From NCBI RefSeq assembly GCF_004352845.1, contig NZ_SJRX01000002.1, positions 248,001 through 312,000 on the forward strand: 64,000 nucleotides of DNA. Direction: 5' to 3'. Below the pieces are notes generated by a model. That model was not told the DNA's origin. It worked only from the letters and a program-made list of their open reading frames with translations, and made no database searches. The stretch is from Luteimonas terricola (GTDB lineage: Bacteria > Pseudomonadota > Gammaproteobacteria > Xanthomonadales > Xanthomonadaceae). Shown in pieces: positions 45,741 through 54,990 of this stretch. Position 1 is the stretch's first letter. Every line of letters begins with the position of its first letter. A program made the translations under genes and the position numbers.

Positions 45741-47858
45741 TCACTCGGCGTTGCGGCCGATCTGCTGCCAGAGGAAGGTCAGGTACAGCGCTTCCATGTG
45801 CGCGGCCTGCCGGTTGTTGGCCGCGCCGCCGTGCCCGCCCTCGATGTTCTCGTAGTAGCGCACGTCCTTGCCGGCACCGGACATCAGCGCGTGCATCTTG
45901 CGCGCGTGGCCCGGGTGGACGCGGTCGTCGCGGGTCGAGGTCAGGATCAGCGTCGGCGGATAGTCCTTTGCCGCGTCGAACAGGTGGTAGGGCGAGAAGG
46001 TCTTGATGAAGGCCCACTCTTCCGGCTTGTCCGGGTCACCGTACTCGGCCATCCACGAGGCGCCGGCCAGCAGCTTGTGGTAGCGCTGCATGTCCAGCAG
46101 CGGCACCTGGATCACCACCGCGCCGAACAGGTCCGGGTACTGCGTGAGCATGTTGCCGGTGAGCAGGCCGCCGTTGCTGCCGCCGCGGATCCCCAGATGT
46201 GCCGGCGACGTGATCTTGCGATCGATCATGTCCTGCGCGACCGCCGCGAAGTCCTCGTAGGCCTTGTGGCGGTTGGCCTTGAGCGCCGCCTGGTGCCAGC
46301 GCGGGCCGTACTCGCCACCGCCGCGGATGTTGGCCACCGCATAGGTGCCGCCCTTCTCGAGCCAGCCCTTGCCGACGCCGCCGGAATAGCCCGGGGTCAG
46401 CGAGATCTCGAAGCCGCCGTAGCCGTACAGCAGGGTCGGATTGCTGCCGTCTAGCGCCAGGTCCTTCGGGCGCACGAGGAAGTACGGCACGCGGGTGCCG
46501 TCCTTCGAGGTGGCGAAGTGCTGCTCGACCGCGTGCCTGGAAGCGTCGAAGAACGCCGGCTGCGTCTTCAGCACCTCGGGCGCGGCCGCACCGGGCGCGG
46601 CGCTGGCGAGCATCAGCGTGGTGGGTGTGAGGTAGTCGGTGACGGTCAGCCAGAGCGCGTCGGACTCGTCGCTGTCCACCGCGCTGGCGCTGACGGTACC
46701 GAATTCCGGCACGCCCGCGAGTTCGCTGCGCGTCCAGCCGTCCGCGCCGGGCGTGAGCACCGCCAGCTTGTTCTTGACGTCGTCCAGCACGTTCAGCACG
46801 AGGTGGTTTTCCGTGAACGAGGCGCCGGCCAGCGAGCTGGTGTCGGTGGGCTCGAACAGCACCTCGAACTCGCGTTCGCCGGCCATGTAGTCGTCGAACT
46901 TCGCCGCCAGCAGCGAGCCGGCCTTGTAGGTCTTGCCGCCGACCTCCCAGGCTTCGCGCAGCTCGAGGCCCAGCCACTCGCGCTGCACCGACTTCTGCGC
47001 CGAGTTCGGCACATCGACCCTGGTCAGCGAGCCATCGGCGGCGCGCAGGTAGAGCTCGTCGTTGTAGAAGGCGATGGTGCGGCTGACGAAGTCGCGCTCG
47101 AAGCCGGGCGTATGGTCGCGCCCGGCCGAGATGTACATGTCGCCGGCCTGGCCTTCATAGACCACCTCGGCGGATGCCATCGGCGTGCCGCGCGCCCACT
47201 GCTTGACGATGCGCGGATAGCCCGAGCTGGTCACGGTGCCGTCGCCGAAATCGGTGTAGACGTACACGGTGTCGCGGTCGATCCACTGCAGGCCGCCCTT
47301 GGCCTCGGGCCGGTAGAAGCCGCCGTCGACCCACTGCTTCGTGGACAGGTTGAACTCGCGGGTGACGTTGGCATCCGCGCCGCCGCGCGAGAGCGCGACC
47401 AGGCAGCGCTCGTATTCGGGGCGCAGGCAGTTGGCGCCGTGCCAGACCCAGTTCTCGCCTTCCGCCTTGTTGAGGGCGTCGAGGTCGATCACGGTCTCCC
47501 ACTGCGGCTGCGGCTTGCGGTACTCGTCAAGCGTGGTGCGGCGCCAGATGCCGCGCTCGTGGTTCCGGTCCTTCCAGAAGTTGTAGTACCACTCGCCCTG
47601 CTTGTAGACGCCGGGGATCTTGTCGTCGGAGTCGTAGATGGCCAGCAGGTCGGCCTCGAGGGCCTTGAAGCCCGGCGTATCAGCCAGTTCCGCTTCGGCC
47701 TTCGCGTTCTGCTCCCGGACCCAGGCGAGCTGCTTCTCGCCCTCGACGTCTTCAAGCCACTGGTGCGGATCGGTCATTTCGGCGTCCTCCTGTGCGGTGG
47801 CGCCGAAGGAAGCCACGGCAAGCGCGGCGAACAGGCAGGCATGGGGCAGCTTGGGCAT
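45741..47858 (-). CDS. prolyl oligopeptidase family serine peptidase, secreted
   Basis: Second S9 peptidase, 705 residues. Signal peptide MPKLPHACLFAALAVASFGATA, then the prolyl-oligopeptidase N-terminal motif DPHQWLEDVEGEKQLAWVREQN. Propeller domain to about 420; hydrolase domain with Ser in GIRGGSNGGLLTGNML, Asp in TSTRDDRVHPGHARK and His in ENIEGGHGGAANN. It is divergent in sequence from its downstream neighbour, so the two are old paralogues and not a recent duplication. Role: periplasmic peptide degradation, inferred. A TAGGTT hexamer about 40 bases before the ATG is a possible -10. Confidence 0.94.
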   Translation of the reverse strand: MPKLPHACLFAALAVASFGATAQEDAEMTDPHQWLEDVEGEKQLAWVREQNAKAEAELADTPGFKALEADLLAIYDSDDKIPGVYKQGEWYYNFWKDRNHERGIWRRTTLDEYRKPQPQWETVIDLDALNKAEGENWVWHGANCLRPEYERCLVALSRGGADANVTREFNLSTKQWVDGGFYRPEAKGGLQWIDRDTVYVYTDFGDGTVTSSGYPRIVKQWARGTPMASAEVVYEGQAGDMYISAGRDHTPGFERDFVSRTIAFYNDELYLRAADGSLTRVDVPNSAQKSVQREWLGLELREAWEVGGKTYKAGSLLAAKFDDYMAGEREFEVLFEPTDTSSLAGASFTENHLVLNVLDDVKNKLAVLTPGADGWTRSELAGVPEFGTVSASAVDSDESDALWLTVTDYLTPTTLMLASAAPGAAAPEVLKTQPAFFDASRHAVEQHFATSKDGTRVPYFLVRPKDLALDGSNPTLLYGYGGFEISLTPGYSGGVGKGWLEKGGTYAVANIRGGGEYGPRWHQAALKANRHKAYEDFAAVAQDMIDRKITSPAHLGIRGGSNGGLLTGNMLTQYPDLFGAVVIQVPLLDMQRYHKLLAGASWMAEYGDPDKPEEWAFIKTFSPYHLFDAAKDYPPTLILTSTRDDRVHPGHARKMHALMSGAGKDVRYYENIEGGHGGAANNRQAAHMEALYLTFLWQQIGRNAE

Positions 47859-47937
47859 GCAACAGGCTCCGGCAGGTCGGATGGACCGGCAAACCTAGCA
47901 CGGCGCCCGGGCCATGGCCCCGGGCCGAAGGTCGTGC

Positions 47938-48261
47938 TCAGGCCGCCGCGGCCCGGCGGCGCGCGACGGCCAATGCCAGCCAGGCCGTTGCCGGCAGGCC
48001 GGCCAGCCACAGGGGCAGCCAGCCGAACGTGGCGCTGGCGGCGCGGGCCTGGGGCAGCGACAGCATCGCGACCGCGGCCAGGAACATGAGCGCAAGCACC
48101 ACGCGCGCCGGCCAGTCCGGGCCGGCCGCCGCCGGAGCGTGCCGGTGGGGACACGTCGGGCGCGTCGTGAAGCGGCTCGTGGCGGGCCCGCGCGCCGTGG
48201 CGCGATTTGCCGTGGCGCGGCGTGCCGCGGTGCGGTGTGCTGTCGTAGGGTTCGCTGTCAT
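47938..48261 (-). CDS. small membrane protein with Ala/Arg/Thr-rich N-terminus
   Basis: Hypothetical protein of 107 residues. The first 50 residues are low-complexity (ARRATANRATARGPAT), encoded by short imperfect tandem repeats of a TGCCGTGGCGC-like unit in the DNA (about 48185-48245). The second half holds two hydrophobic segments, WPARVVLALMFLAAVAMLSL and FGWLPLWLAGLPATAWLALAV, separated by PQARAASAT, so it is probably a two-helix inner-membrane protein. No family is recognised. It is divergent from the lipocalin gene. A GC-rich inverted repeat (47905-47911 with 47919-47925) follows its stop. Confidence 0.6.
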   Translation of the reverse strand: MTANPTTAHRTAARRATANRATARGPATSRFTTRPTCPHRHAPAAAGPDWPARVVLALMFLAAVAMLSLPQARAASATFGWLPLWLAGLPATAWLALAVARRRAAAA

Positions 48262-48367
48262 GATCGCTCTCCAGACTGTCGACCCAAGCCTGCGGCCACC
48301 CCATCTCACGGACTGCGACCTTCATGACGCCGCCTTCGCCGGGCCGCTGCCACCCTGCCGCGGCGCC

Positions 48368-49000
48368 ATGGACCCTGTGATGACCCTGGATTCCCGACCA
48401 CCCGCCCGCATCATCCCGCCGCCCCTCCTCGCCCTGTGCGCGTTCGCGCTGTGCCTGGTGCTGGCCGCCTGCGCCAGCGGCCGCGACGGCCACGACAGCA
48501 TCCGCGAGGTGCCGATGCCGCCGCTGGACGCACTGATGGGCGACTGGCACGTGGCGGGGCGGGTGCCGTGGTTCGGCGAGCGCGGGCGCGTGGCGTCGCG
48601 GATCCGCCTGGCCATGGCGGACGGCGACCGGCTCGATGTCACCCGCAGCTGGCGCGAAGGCTTTGCCGAACCCGTGGAGTCCGACACCTCCAGCGCCCGG
48701 CGCGACGGCCACGGCGACCGGCTGTGGAAGATGCGCACCTACGGCGTCCTGCCCACGCGGCTGCGCATGCTCGAAGTGGCCGGGGACGGCAGCTGGATGC
48801 TGCTCGATTCGCCGGGCCGCGACCACGCCTGGATCCTGACCCGGGCGCAGGAGACCGGGGATGAGGCCTACCTGGAACTCGAGCGCCGCATCCGCAGGCA
48901 CGGCGTCAACACCGACAAGCTGCGCCGCGTACCGCAGCTTCCCGAGCAGGAGGGGCGGCTCGGCTTCGAACCCGCGGCCAGCCCCACTGCAGGGCGCTGA
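48368..49000 (+). CDS. lipocalin-like (Blc family) lipoprotein
   Basis: Outer-membrane lipoprotein, about 210 residues, for lipid binding or transport. Lipobox VLAACASG (Cys about 36). The first lipocalin block is altered: DALMGDWHVAGRVPWF stands for the usual G-x-W-Y. The C-terminal RDHAWILTRAQETGDEAYLELERRIRRHG, with LRRVPQ, matches the end of Blc-type lipocalins. Two starts are possible, ATG 48368 and ATG 48380, neither with a good ribosome site. It is divergent from the small membrane gene and converges on the WYL regulator with 15 bases between stops. Confidence 0.72.
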   Translation: MDPVMTLDSRPPARIIPPPLLALCAFALCLVLAACASGRDGHDSIREVPMPPLDALMGDWHVAGRVPWFGERGRVASRIRLAMADGDRLDVTRSWREGFAEPVESDTSSARRDGHGDRLWKMRTYGVLPTRLRMLEVAGDGSWMLLDSPGRDHAWILTRAQETGDEAYLELERRIRRHGVNTDKLRRVPQLPEQEGRLGFEPAASPTAGR

Positions 49001-49015
49001 CTCCGCCCGCGTGCT

Positions 49016-49984
49016 TCAGCGTTCGTAGTTCGACAGCGCCAGCTGCAGCAGCGATCGCGCCTGCTCGCGCAGCGACTGCGGCTCGATGATCTCGGCGTCG
49101 CTGCCGTAGTGCAGCACGTCCATCAGCAGCTCGCGCGCGGCGCTGTAAGGAACCTTGAGCTCGTAGCGGCCATCGGCCAGGTGACGCCCCTGCTGCTGCG
49201 AATGCCAGTGCTCGTCGGCCACCCAGCGCGCCGCCTTGGCGCTGAAGACGATGGTCGCCACGCCCTTAGGCACGCCGGAAAAGATGCCGTAGCTGCCGCC
49301 GAGGTGACGGTCGAGCTCGCCCTCGTCGACGTCGATCGCGGCGTCCTCGAGGCTGCGCGCCTGCACGATGCGATCCACCGAGAAGCTGCGCAGGCCCTCG
49401 CGCTCGTGGTCCCAGGCATCGAGGTACCAGTTGTCGCGGTAGTGGGTGATGCGCTGCGGCGACACCGTGCGCCGGGTCTTCTCGTCGGTCGAACGCGCGC
49501 GGTATTCGAACGCCAGGCGCCTGCGCTCGAGCACCGCCGAGCACACCGTGCGGAAGGCGTGCTCGTCCAGGCGCCGGGTGCGGTGCGGGATCACGCGCAC
49601 GCGCTCCATCGGCCACTGCTTGCCGCTGGCGTGCTCGCTGAGCAGCTTCTCGATGCGCGACTGCAGCGGCGCCAGCGCCGTAGACAGCACCCCGCCGCCG
49701 CTGCGCGACAGCAGTTGCTGCGCGGCAAGCAGCGCGTGCAGTTCCTCCGAACTCAGCCACAGGCCCGGCAGCTCGAAGCGACCGCTTTCCTCGGGGTCGT
49801 AGCGGATGCCGGCCTCGCCGTCGCCCACGATCGGCGCCATCAGCGCGTCGCGCAGGAAGGCGACGTCGCGGTACACGGTGGCGCGCGAGCAGCCCAGCTC
49901 GTCCTGCAGCCGCGCCACCGTGACCGGATAGCGCGCGTTGCCGAGGATGCGGTGCAGTGACAGGATGCGTTCGTATCGGTCCAT
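49016..49984 (-). CDS. YafY-type transcriptional regulator with WYL domain
   Basis: DNA-binding regulator of 322 residues. N-terminal winged HTH (MDRYERILSLHRILGNARYPVTV, then LQDELGCSRATVYRDVAFLRDAL) and a C-terminal WYL sensor domain. The WYL core occurs here as DNWYLDAWD. This group responds to ligands or nucleic acids, often near stress genes; its target is not evident here. It is divergent from soeA with 115 bases between starts, so control of the soe operon is possible but unproven. Predicted leaderless: CATAAT ends seven bases before the ATG. Confidence 0.9.
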   Translation of the reverse strand: MDRYERILSLHRILGNARYPVTVARLQDELGCSRATVYRDVAFLRDALMAPIVGDGEAGIRYDPEESGRFELPGLWLSSEELHALLAAQQLLSRSGGGVLSTALAPLQSRIEKLLSEHASGKQWPMERVRVIPHRTRRLDEHAFRTVCSAVLERRRLAFEYRARSTDEKTRRTVSPQRITHYRDNWYLDAWDHEREGLRSFSVDRIVQARSLEDAAIDVDEGELDRHLGGSYGIFSGVPKGVATIVFSAKAARWVADEHWHSQQQGRHLADGRYELKVPYSAARELLMDVLHYGSDAEIIEPQSLREQARSLLQLALSNYER

Positions 49985-49991
49985 GGGGCCG

Positions 49992-49997
49992 ATTATG
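49992..49997 (-). promoter_or_regulatory. -10 element (CATAAT) seven bases before the WYL regulator
   Basis: CATAAT on the minus strand (49997-49992), followed by seven bases and then the ATG at 49984. The same hexamer and spacing as for ybeD. No clear -35 is seen. Confidence 0.5.
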
Positions 49998-50099
49998 GGC
50001 TTATTGCCGCCGCAAGCCAGCGCATCGCGCGGGTGATTCCCGGGCCGCTCGCATGTCCGCCCTGGCCCCGGCTCGCCGCGCATCCGGCACACGGGCACA

Positions 50100-53003
50100 A
50101 TGGCCGTCATGCGCGCGCACCTCCCGAACGAGCCGGACCTGGATCTTTCGCCGTCCCCTGGGGACGAGGTGAAGACCACCACCTGCTACATGTGCGCCTG
50201 CCGCTGCGGCATCAAGGTGTGGTTGCGCGACGGAGGCATCCGCTACATCCAGGGCAACCCCTCGCACCCGGTGAACCAGGGCGTGCTCTGCGCCAAGGGC
50301 GCCAGCGGGATCATGCAGCACCATTCGCCGGCACGGCTGACCAGGCCGCTGCTGCGGGTGGGCGAGCGCGGCAGCGGCGAGTTCCGCGAGATCGAGTGGG
50401 ACGAGGCGATGGAGATCGCGACCTCCTGGCTGGCACCGGTCCGCGAGCGCAACCCGGACGAGCTCGCCTTCTTCACCGGCCGCGACCAGTCGCAGGCGCT
50501 CACCGGCTGGTGGGCGCAGCAGTTCGGCACCATCAACTACGCCGCCCACGGCGGCTTCTGCTCGGTGAACATGGCCGCGGGCGGGCTGTACACCCTGGGC
50601 GGCTCGTTCTGGGAATTCGGCGAGCCGGACTGGGAGCACACGCGCTACCTGATGCTGTGGGGCGTGGCGGAAGACCACGATTCCAACCCGATCAAGCTGG
50701 GCCTGGGCAAGCTGAAGGCACGCGGCGCGAAGGTGGTGGCGGTGAACCCGGTGCGCACCGGCTACGGCGCGATCGCCGATGAATGGATCGGGATCCGGCC
50801 GGGCACCGACGGGCTGTTCGCGTTCGCGCTGATCCACGAACTGCTGCGGATGGACCGCATCGACCTGGACTACCTGGTCCGGTACGCGGATGCGCACTGG
50901 CTGGTGGTGAAGGATCCGGGCGGGGCGGAGGACGGGCTGTTCGTGCGCGACGGCGAAGGACGCCCGCAATGCTGGGTGGCGGATGCGCTCCATCCCGCCG
51001 ACGCTCCCGACGTTTCGCCCGCCGTGGTCGGCGAGTACGTCCTGCCCGACGGCCGCACCGCGGTCCCGGCCTTCCATCTCGTCGCCGAGCGCTACCTTGA
51101 TCCGCAGTACGCGCCCGACGCCGTGGCCGAGCGCTGCGGCATCCCCGCCGACACCATCCGCCGCATCGCGCGCGAACTGGCCGAAGCCGCGTTCGAATCA
51201 AACCTCAGCCTGCCCATCGCCTGGACCGACAGCTGGGGCCGCGAGCATGCGGAGATGGTCGGGCGCCCCGTCGCGCTGCACGCCATGCGCGGCATCAGCG
51301 CGCACTCGAACGGCTTCCACACCTGCCGCGGACTGCACCTGCTGCAACTGCTGCTCGGCGCGGTGGATGCGCCGGGCTCGTTCCGCTACCAGCCGCCGTA
51401 TCCGAAGCCGATCCCGCCGCCCAACCGTCCGGGTCGCGCGCGCCGCGAGGACGGCAGCCTCGACGCCGGCCCGCTCGGCTTCGTGCACGGTCCCGAAGAC
51501 CTGCTGGTGGACGCCGACGGCCAGCCGCGGCGCATCGACCACGCCTATTCCTGGGCCTACCCGCTGTCCGCGCACGGGATGATGCACACCCTGCTGCGCA
51601 ACGCCCACGCCGGCGACCCCTACCGCATCGACACGCTGCTGATGTTCATGGCCAACATGGCCTGGAACTCGTCGATGAACACCCGCGAGACCATCGCCTG
51701 GCTGACCGACAGGGATGACGACGGCGAGTACCGCATCCCGCGCATCATCTATTCCGATGCCTACGCGTCCGAGATGGTGGCCTACGCCGACCTGGTGCTG
51801 CCCGACACCACCTACCTCGAGCGCTTCGACGCGATCAGCATGCTCGACCGGCCGATCTCCGACGCCGATGGCGCCGCCGACGCGATCCGCCAGCCGCTGT
51901 TCGATGCCGCCACGCAGCCCGACAAGGACGGTCGCGCGCGCGACGTGCGCGGCTTCCAGTCGGTGTTGCTGGATCTTGGTGCGCGCCTTGGGCTGCCGGG
52001 CATGGTGCACGCCGACGGCTCGCCGCAGTACCGCGACTACGCCGACTACATCGTCCGCCACGAACGCACGCCCGGGGTCGGCCTGCTGGCCGGCTGGCGC
52101 GGCGAGAACGGCACGCAGGCCGGCAAGGGCGCGCCCAATCCGGAACAGCTGCAGCGCTACATCGACAACGGCGGCTTCTGGCGCGAGGAAGTGCCGGAGC
52201 ACGCGCGCTATTTCAAGATGGGCAACCGCGGCTACCTGGAATGGGCGCAGGCGCTCGGCTTCATCGGTTCGTCCGCACCCATCACCCTGCACCTCTACGC
52301 CGAGCACCTGCAGAAGTTCAGGCTCGCCGCACAGGGCCACGGCGAACACCAGCCGCCGGAAGAGCACCGCGAGCGCGTGGAAACGTATTTCGACCCGCTG
52401 CCGATGTGGTACACGCCCTTCGAGCAGGCCCAGGTGGACGAGGCCGAATTCCCCCTGCACGCCATCACCCAGCGGCCGATGTTCATGTACCACGCCTGGG
52501 GCTCGCAGAACGCCTGGCTGCGGCAGATCGCGGCACGCAACTGGCTGTACATGCATCCCGACACCGGTGCCCGCCATGGCGTGGCCGACGAGGACTGGGT
52601 GGTGGTGGCCTCGCACCTGGGCGAGATCACGGTGCAGGCGAAGTTCGCCGGCAACGTGCAGCCCGACACCCTGTGGACCTGGAACGCGATCGGCAAGCGC
52701 CGCGGCGCCTGGCGCCTGGACGCCGACGCGCCGGAAGGACGCAAGGGCTTCCTGCTCAACCACCTGATCTCCGACATTACCCCGCGCGGCGACTACGCCA
52801 ATGCCGACCCGGTCACCGGCCAGGCGGCGTGGTTCGACCTGCGCGTGAGCCTGCGGCGTGCGCCGCCGGATACCACCGGCGGCACAGGTGACGCCGGCGA
52901 CCGGACGACCGACGCGACGACGCTGACGCAGCCGCAGTTCGAACCGCTGGCCCTGGGCGACGCGCCGGGCGGACCGCTGCGCTACGGGGCCCGCAAGCGA
53001 TGA
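50100..53003 (+). CDS. soeA: sulfite dehydrogenase (quinone), molybdopterin subunit SoeA
   Basis: Large subunit of a complex iron-sulfur molybdoenzyme, 967 residues. It binds bis-MGD and one [4Fe-4S] cluster through C29-x2-C32-x3-C36-x27-C64 (TCYMCACRCG and GVLCAKG). No twin-arginine signal is present, so the enzyme faces the cytoplasm, as SoeABC does. GVLCAKGASGIMQHHSPARL and FFTGRDQSQALTGWWAQQFGT are close to SoeA sequences as I remember them. Expected reaction: sulfite to sulfate with electrons to quinone. The stop overlaps the next gene (ATGA). A different sulfur or nitrogen oxyanion substrate cannot be excluded. Confidence 0.85.
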   Translation: MAVMRAHLPNEPDLDLSPSPGDEVKTTTCYMCACRCGIKVWLRDGGIRYIQGNPSHPVNQGVLCAKGASGIMQHHSPARLTRPLLRVGERGSGEFREIEWDEAMEIATSWLAPVRERNPDELAFFTGRDQSQALTGWWAQQFGTINYAAHGGFCSVNMAAGGLYTLGGSFWEFGEPDWEHTRYLMLWGVAEDHDSNPIKLGLGKLKARGAKVVAVNPVRTGYGAIADEWIGIRPGTDGLFAFALIHELLRMDRIDLDYLVRYADAHWLVVKDPGGAEDGLFVRDGEGRPQCWVADALHPADAPDVSPAVVGEYVLPDGRTAVPAFHLVAERYLDPQYAPDAVAERCGIPADTIRRIARELAEAAFESNLSLPIAWTDSWGREHAEMVGRPVALHAMRGISAHSNGFHTCRGLHLLQLLLGAVDAPGSFRYQPPYPKPIPPPNRPGRARREDGSLDAGPLGFVHGPEDLLVDADGQPRRIDHAYSWAYPLSAHGMMHTLLRNAHAGDPYRIDTLLMFMANMAWNSSMNTRETIAWLTDRDDDGEYRIPRIIYSDAYASEMVAYADLVLPDTTYLERFDAISMLDRPISDADGAADAIRQPLFDAATQPDKDGRARDVRGFQSVLLDLGARLGLPGMVHADGSPQYRDYADYIVRHERTPGVGLLAGWRGENGTQAGKGAPNPEQLQRYIDNGGFWREEVPEHARYFKMGNRGYLEWAQALGFIGSSAPITLHLYAEHLQKFRLAAQGHGEHQPPEEHRERVETYFDPLPMWYTPFEQAQVDEAEFPLHAITQRPMFMYHAWGSQNAWLRQIAARNWLYMHPDTGARHGVADEDWVVVASHLGEITVQAKFAGNVQPDTLWTWNAIGKRRGAWRLDADAPEGRKGFLLNHLISDITPRGDYANADPVTGQAAWFDLRVSLRRAPPDTTGGTGDAGDRTTDATTLTQPQFEPLALGDAPGGPLRYGARKR

Positions 53004-54769
53004 GCCTCGACATGTGGCTCACCTTCCTGGTGCTCGCCGGCGCCGTCGCGCTGTTCGTGAGCGAAAAGATGCCTCCCGAAGTCGTGGCGATGCTGGCGCT
53101 GGCCGCGCTGCTCACCCTGCGCCTGGTCACCACCGAGGAAGCCCTGTCGGGCTTCAGCAGCCCCGCCACCGTGACCGTGGCGGCGATGTTCGTGCTCAGC
53201 GCAGGCCTGCAGCACAGCGGCTCGCTGAACCGCCTGGGCGAGATGATCGCGCGGATCCGCTGGGGCTGGCTGCTGGCGCTGGTGATGATGCTGCTCACCG
53301 CCGCGGTCTCGGCCTTCATCAACAACACCGCCGCGGTCGCCGTGTTCCTGCCGCTGATCATCGCCGCGGCCGTGGCCAACAAGCTGCCGCCGTCGAAGTT
53401 CCTGATCCCACTGTCGTACGCGGGCCAGTTCGGCGGTGTGTGCACGCTGATCGGCACCTCCACCAACCTGCTGGTCGACTCGATGGCGCGGCAGGCGGGA
53501 CACGCCGGCTTCACCATCTTCGAGTTCAGCCGCCTGGGCATCATCTTCGTGGTGGTGGGCACGGTGTACCTGATGTTCGCCCGCCGCTTCCTGCTGCCCG
53601 ACCTCGGCGTGCCGCAGCAGGCCGACAGCGGCCACGCCGGCCGCTACGTGGCCGAGCTGCTGGTGTCCGGGAAATCGACCGCCATCGGCAAACGCGGCAG
53701 CGAGCTGCTGCCCGATGACAGCGGCGACGTGGTGGTGCTGGAGATCTTCCGCGGCCGGGCGGCCGTGCCCTCCCCCCGCGGCACCGAGATCGAGCCGGGC
53801 GATCGCATGCTGGTGCGCGGGACGTGGCCGGACATCGAGGCGGCGCGGCGCAAGCTCAAGCTCAGCCACGACGAAGTGGCGCGCGACCTCGAGGTCGACG
53901 ACGAGGGCGAACGCGTGTACGCCGAGGCCATGGTGGCGCCGGGCTCCCACCTGATCGGCCACACCCTGGCCGCCGTGCGATTCGCCCACCTTTACCATGC
54001 CCGCGTGCAGGGCCTGCACCGCCACCGGCTGTCGATCCGGCAGCCGCTGGACCAGGTGCCGCTGGCGATGGGCGACGTGCTGCTGCTGGACGCGCCGGAA
54101 AGCGCGCTCGACCTGATGCGCGCCGACCCCGGCCTGGTACTGCTTGGCGAGCGCGACCAGCCGCGCACGTCGATGCGCCGGGCGCTGTTTGCGCTGGGCA
54201 TCCTGACGGCAGTCGTGGCCGTGGCCGCGTCCGGCCTGATGAGCATCGTCGCCGCGGCGATCCTCGGCTGCATCGCCCTGGTCCTGCTGCGCGTGCTGGA
54301 ACCGGAGGATGCCTATGCCGCCATCGACTGGCGCGTGGTGCTGCTGCTGGCGGGCGTGCTGCCGCTGGGCATCGCCCTGCAGAACAGCGGTGCCGCGGCG
54401 CTGTTGGCCGACTTTTCCATCGGCCTCGTCGGCGGCTTCGGCCCGGTGGCGACGCTGGCGGTGATCTACGTCATGACCTCCGTGCTGACCGAGGTCATGA
54501 GCAACAACGCCTCGGCCGCGCTGGTGGTGCCAATCGCCATCGCCACCGCGGAGTCGCTCGGCCTGGACAGCAAGCCCTTCCTGGTGGCGGTGGCATTTTC
54601 CGCATCCACCAGCTTCGCCACGCCGATCAGTTACCAGACCAATACCATGGTCTATGCCGCAGGCGGTTACCGCTTTCGCGACTTCGTGAAAGTGGGACTG
54701 CCACTCAACATCATCTTCATCACGATGGCGGTGGTGCTGATCCCGCGCTATTTCCCTTTCAGCCCATGA
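53000..54769 (+). CDS. SLC13/DASS-type permease with two RCK_C (TrkA-C) domains
   Basis: Inner-membrane anion transporter, 589 residues. Two transmembrane halves carry the paired Ser/Asn-Asn-Thr elements of the DASS family (SAFINNTAAVAVFLPLI and TEVMSNNASAALVVPIA). Between them are two cytosolic RCK_C domains (about 210-290 and 300-385; GDRMLVRG and GDVLLLDAPE mark their ends). This layout is that of putative sulfate or dicarboxylate transporters (SLT/SAC1-like). It is inserted between soeA and soeB and overlaps both neighbours by four bases, so it is translated with the sulfite dehydrogenase. Likely role: uptake or export of sulfite, sulfate or a sulfonate; direction unknown. Confidence 0.9.
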   Translation: MSLDMWLTFLVLAGAVALFVSEKMPPEVVAMLALAALLTLRLVTTEEALSGFSSPATVTVAAMFVLSAGLQHSGSLNRLGEMIARIRWGWLLALVMMLLTAAVSAFINNTAAVAVFLPLIIAAAVANKLPPSKFLIPLSYAGQFGGVCTLIGTSTNLLVDSMARQAGHAGFTIFEFSRLGIIFVVVGTVYLMFARRFLLPDLGVPQQADSGHAGRYVAELLVSGKSTAIGKRGSELLPDDSGDVVVLEIFRGRAAVPSPRGTEIEPGDRMLVRGTWPDIEAARRKLKLSHDEVARDLEVDDEGERVYAEAMVAPGSHLIGHTLAAVRFAHLYHARVQGLHRHRLSIRQPLDQVPLAMGDVLLLDAPESALDLMRADPGLVLLGERDQPRTSMRRALFALGILTAVVAVAASGLMSIVAAAILGCIALVLLRVLEPEDAYAAIDWRVVLLLAGVLPLGIALQNSGAAALLADFSIGLVGGFGPVATLAVIYVMTSVLTEVMSNNASAALVVPIAIATAESLGLDSKPFLVAVAFSASTSFATPISYQTNTMVYAAGGYRFRDFVKVGLPLNIIFITMAVVLIPRYFPFSP

Positions 54770-54990
54770 AGACACTGCATCGGATCATCGGCGTGTTGAT
54801 GCTCGTCGGCGGCTTCGCCGGCGCGCTGGCCTGCATCTGGGCCCTGGTCGATCCCTCGATCATGTCGCCGACCTCACTGGGTGCCTTCGAGGCACCCTCG
54901 CCACGCTGGCGCGCCGCGTTCGGCCTGGTGTTGTCGATCGCGCTGCTGCTGTTCGGCAGCGGCAAGCTGCGCCACCGGGAGCTGCCATGA
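54766..54990 (+). CDS. two-helix membrane protein in the soe operon
   Basis: Hypothetical protein of 74 residues with two hydrophobic helices (TLHRIIGVLMLVGGFAGALACIWALV and AAFGLVLSIALLLFGSGKL) joined by a short loop (DPSIMSPTSLGAFEAPSPRWR). It overlaps the SLC13 stop and the soeB start by four bases each, so it is a real coupled gene. No family is recognised; it may be an accessory of the transporter or of SoeC. Confidence 0.8.
   Translation: MKTLHRIIGVLMLVGGFAGALACIWALVDPSIMSPTSLGAFEAPSPRWRAAFGLVLSIALLLFGSGKLRHRELP

Noticed and set aside
43484-46006. 840-codon plus-strand open frame opposite the S9 peptidases
   Set aside because: Same third-position GC effect; it crosses the gap between two real genes, and the translation is valine/glycine/arginine low complexity.
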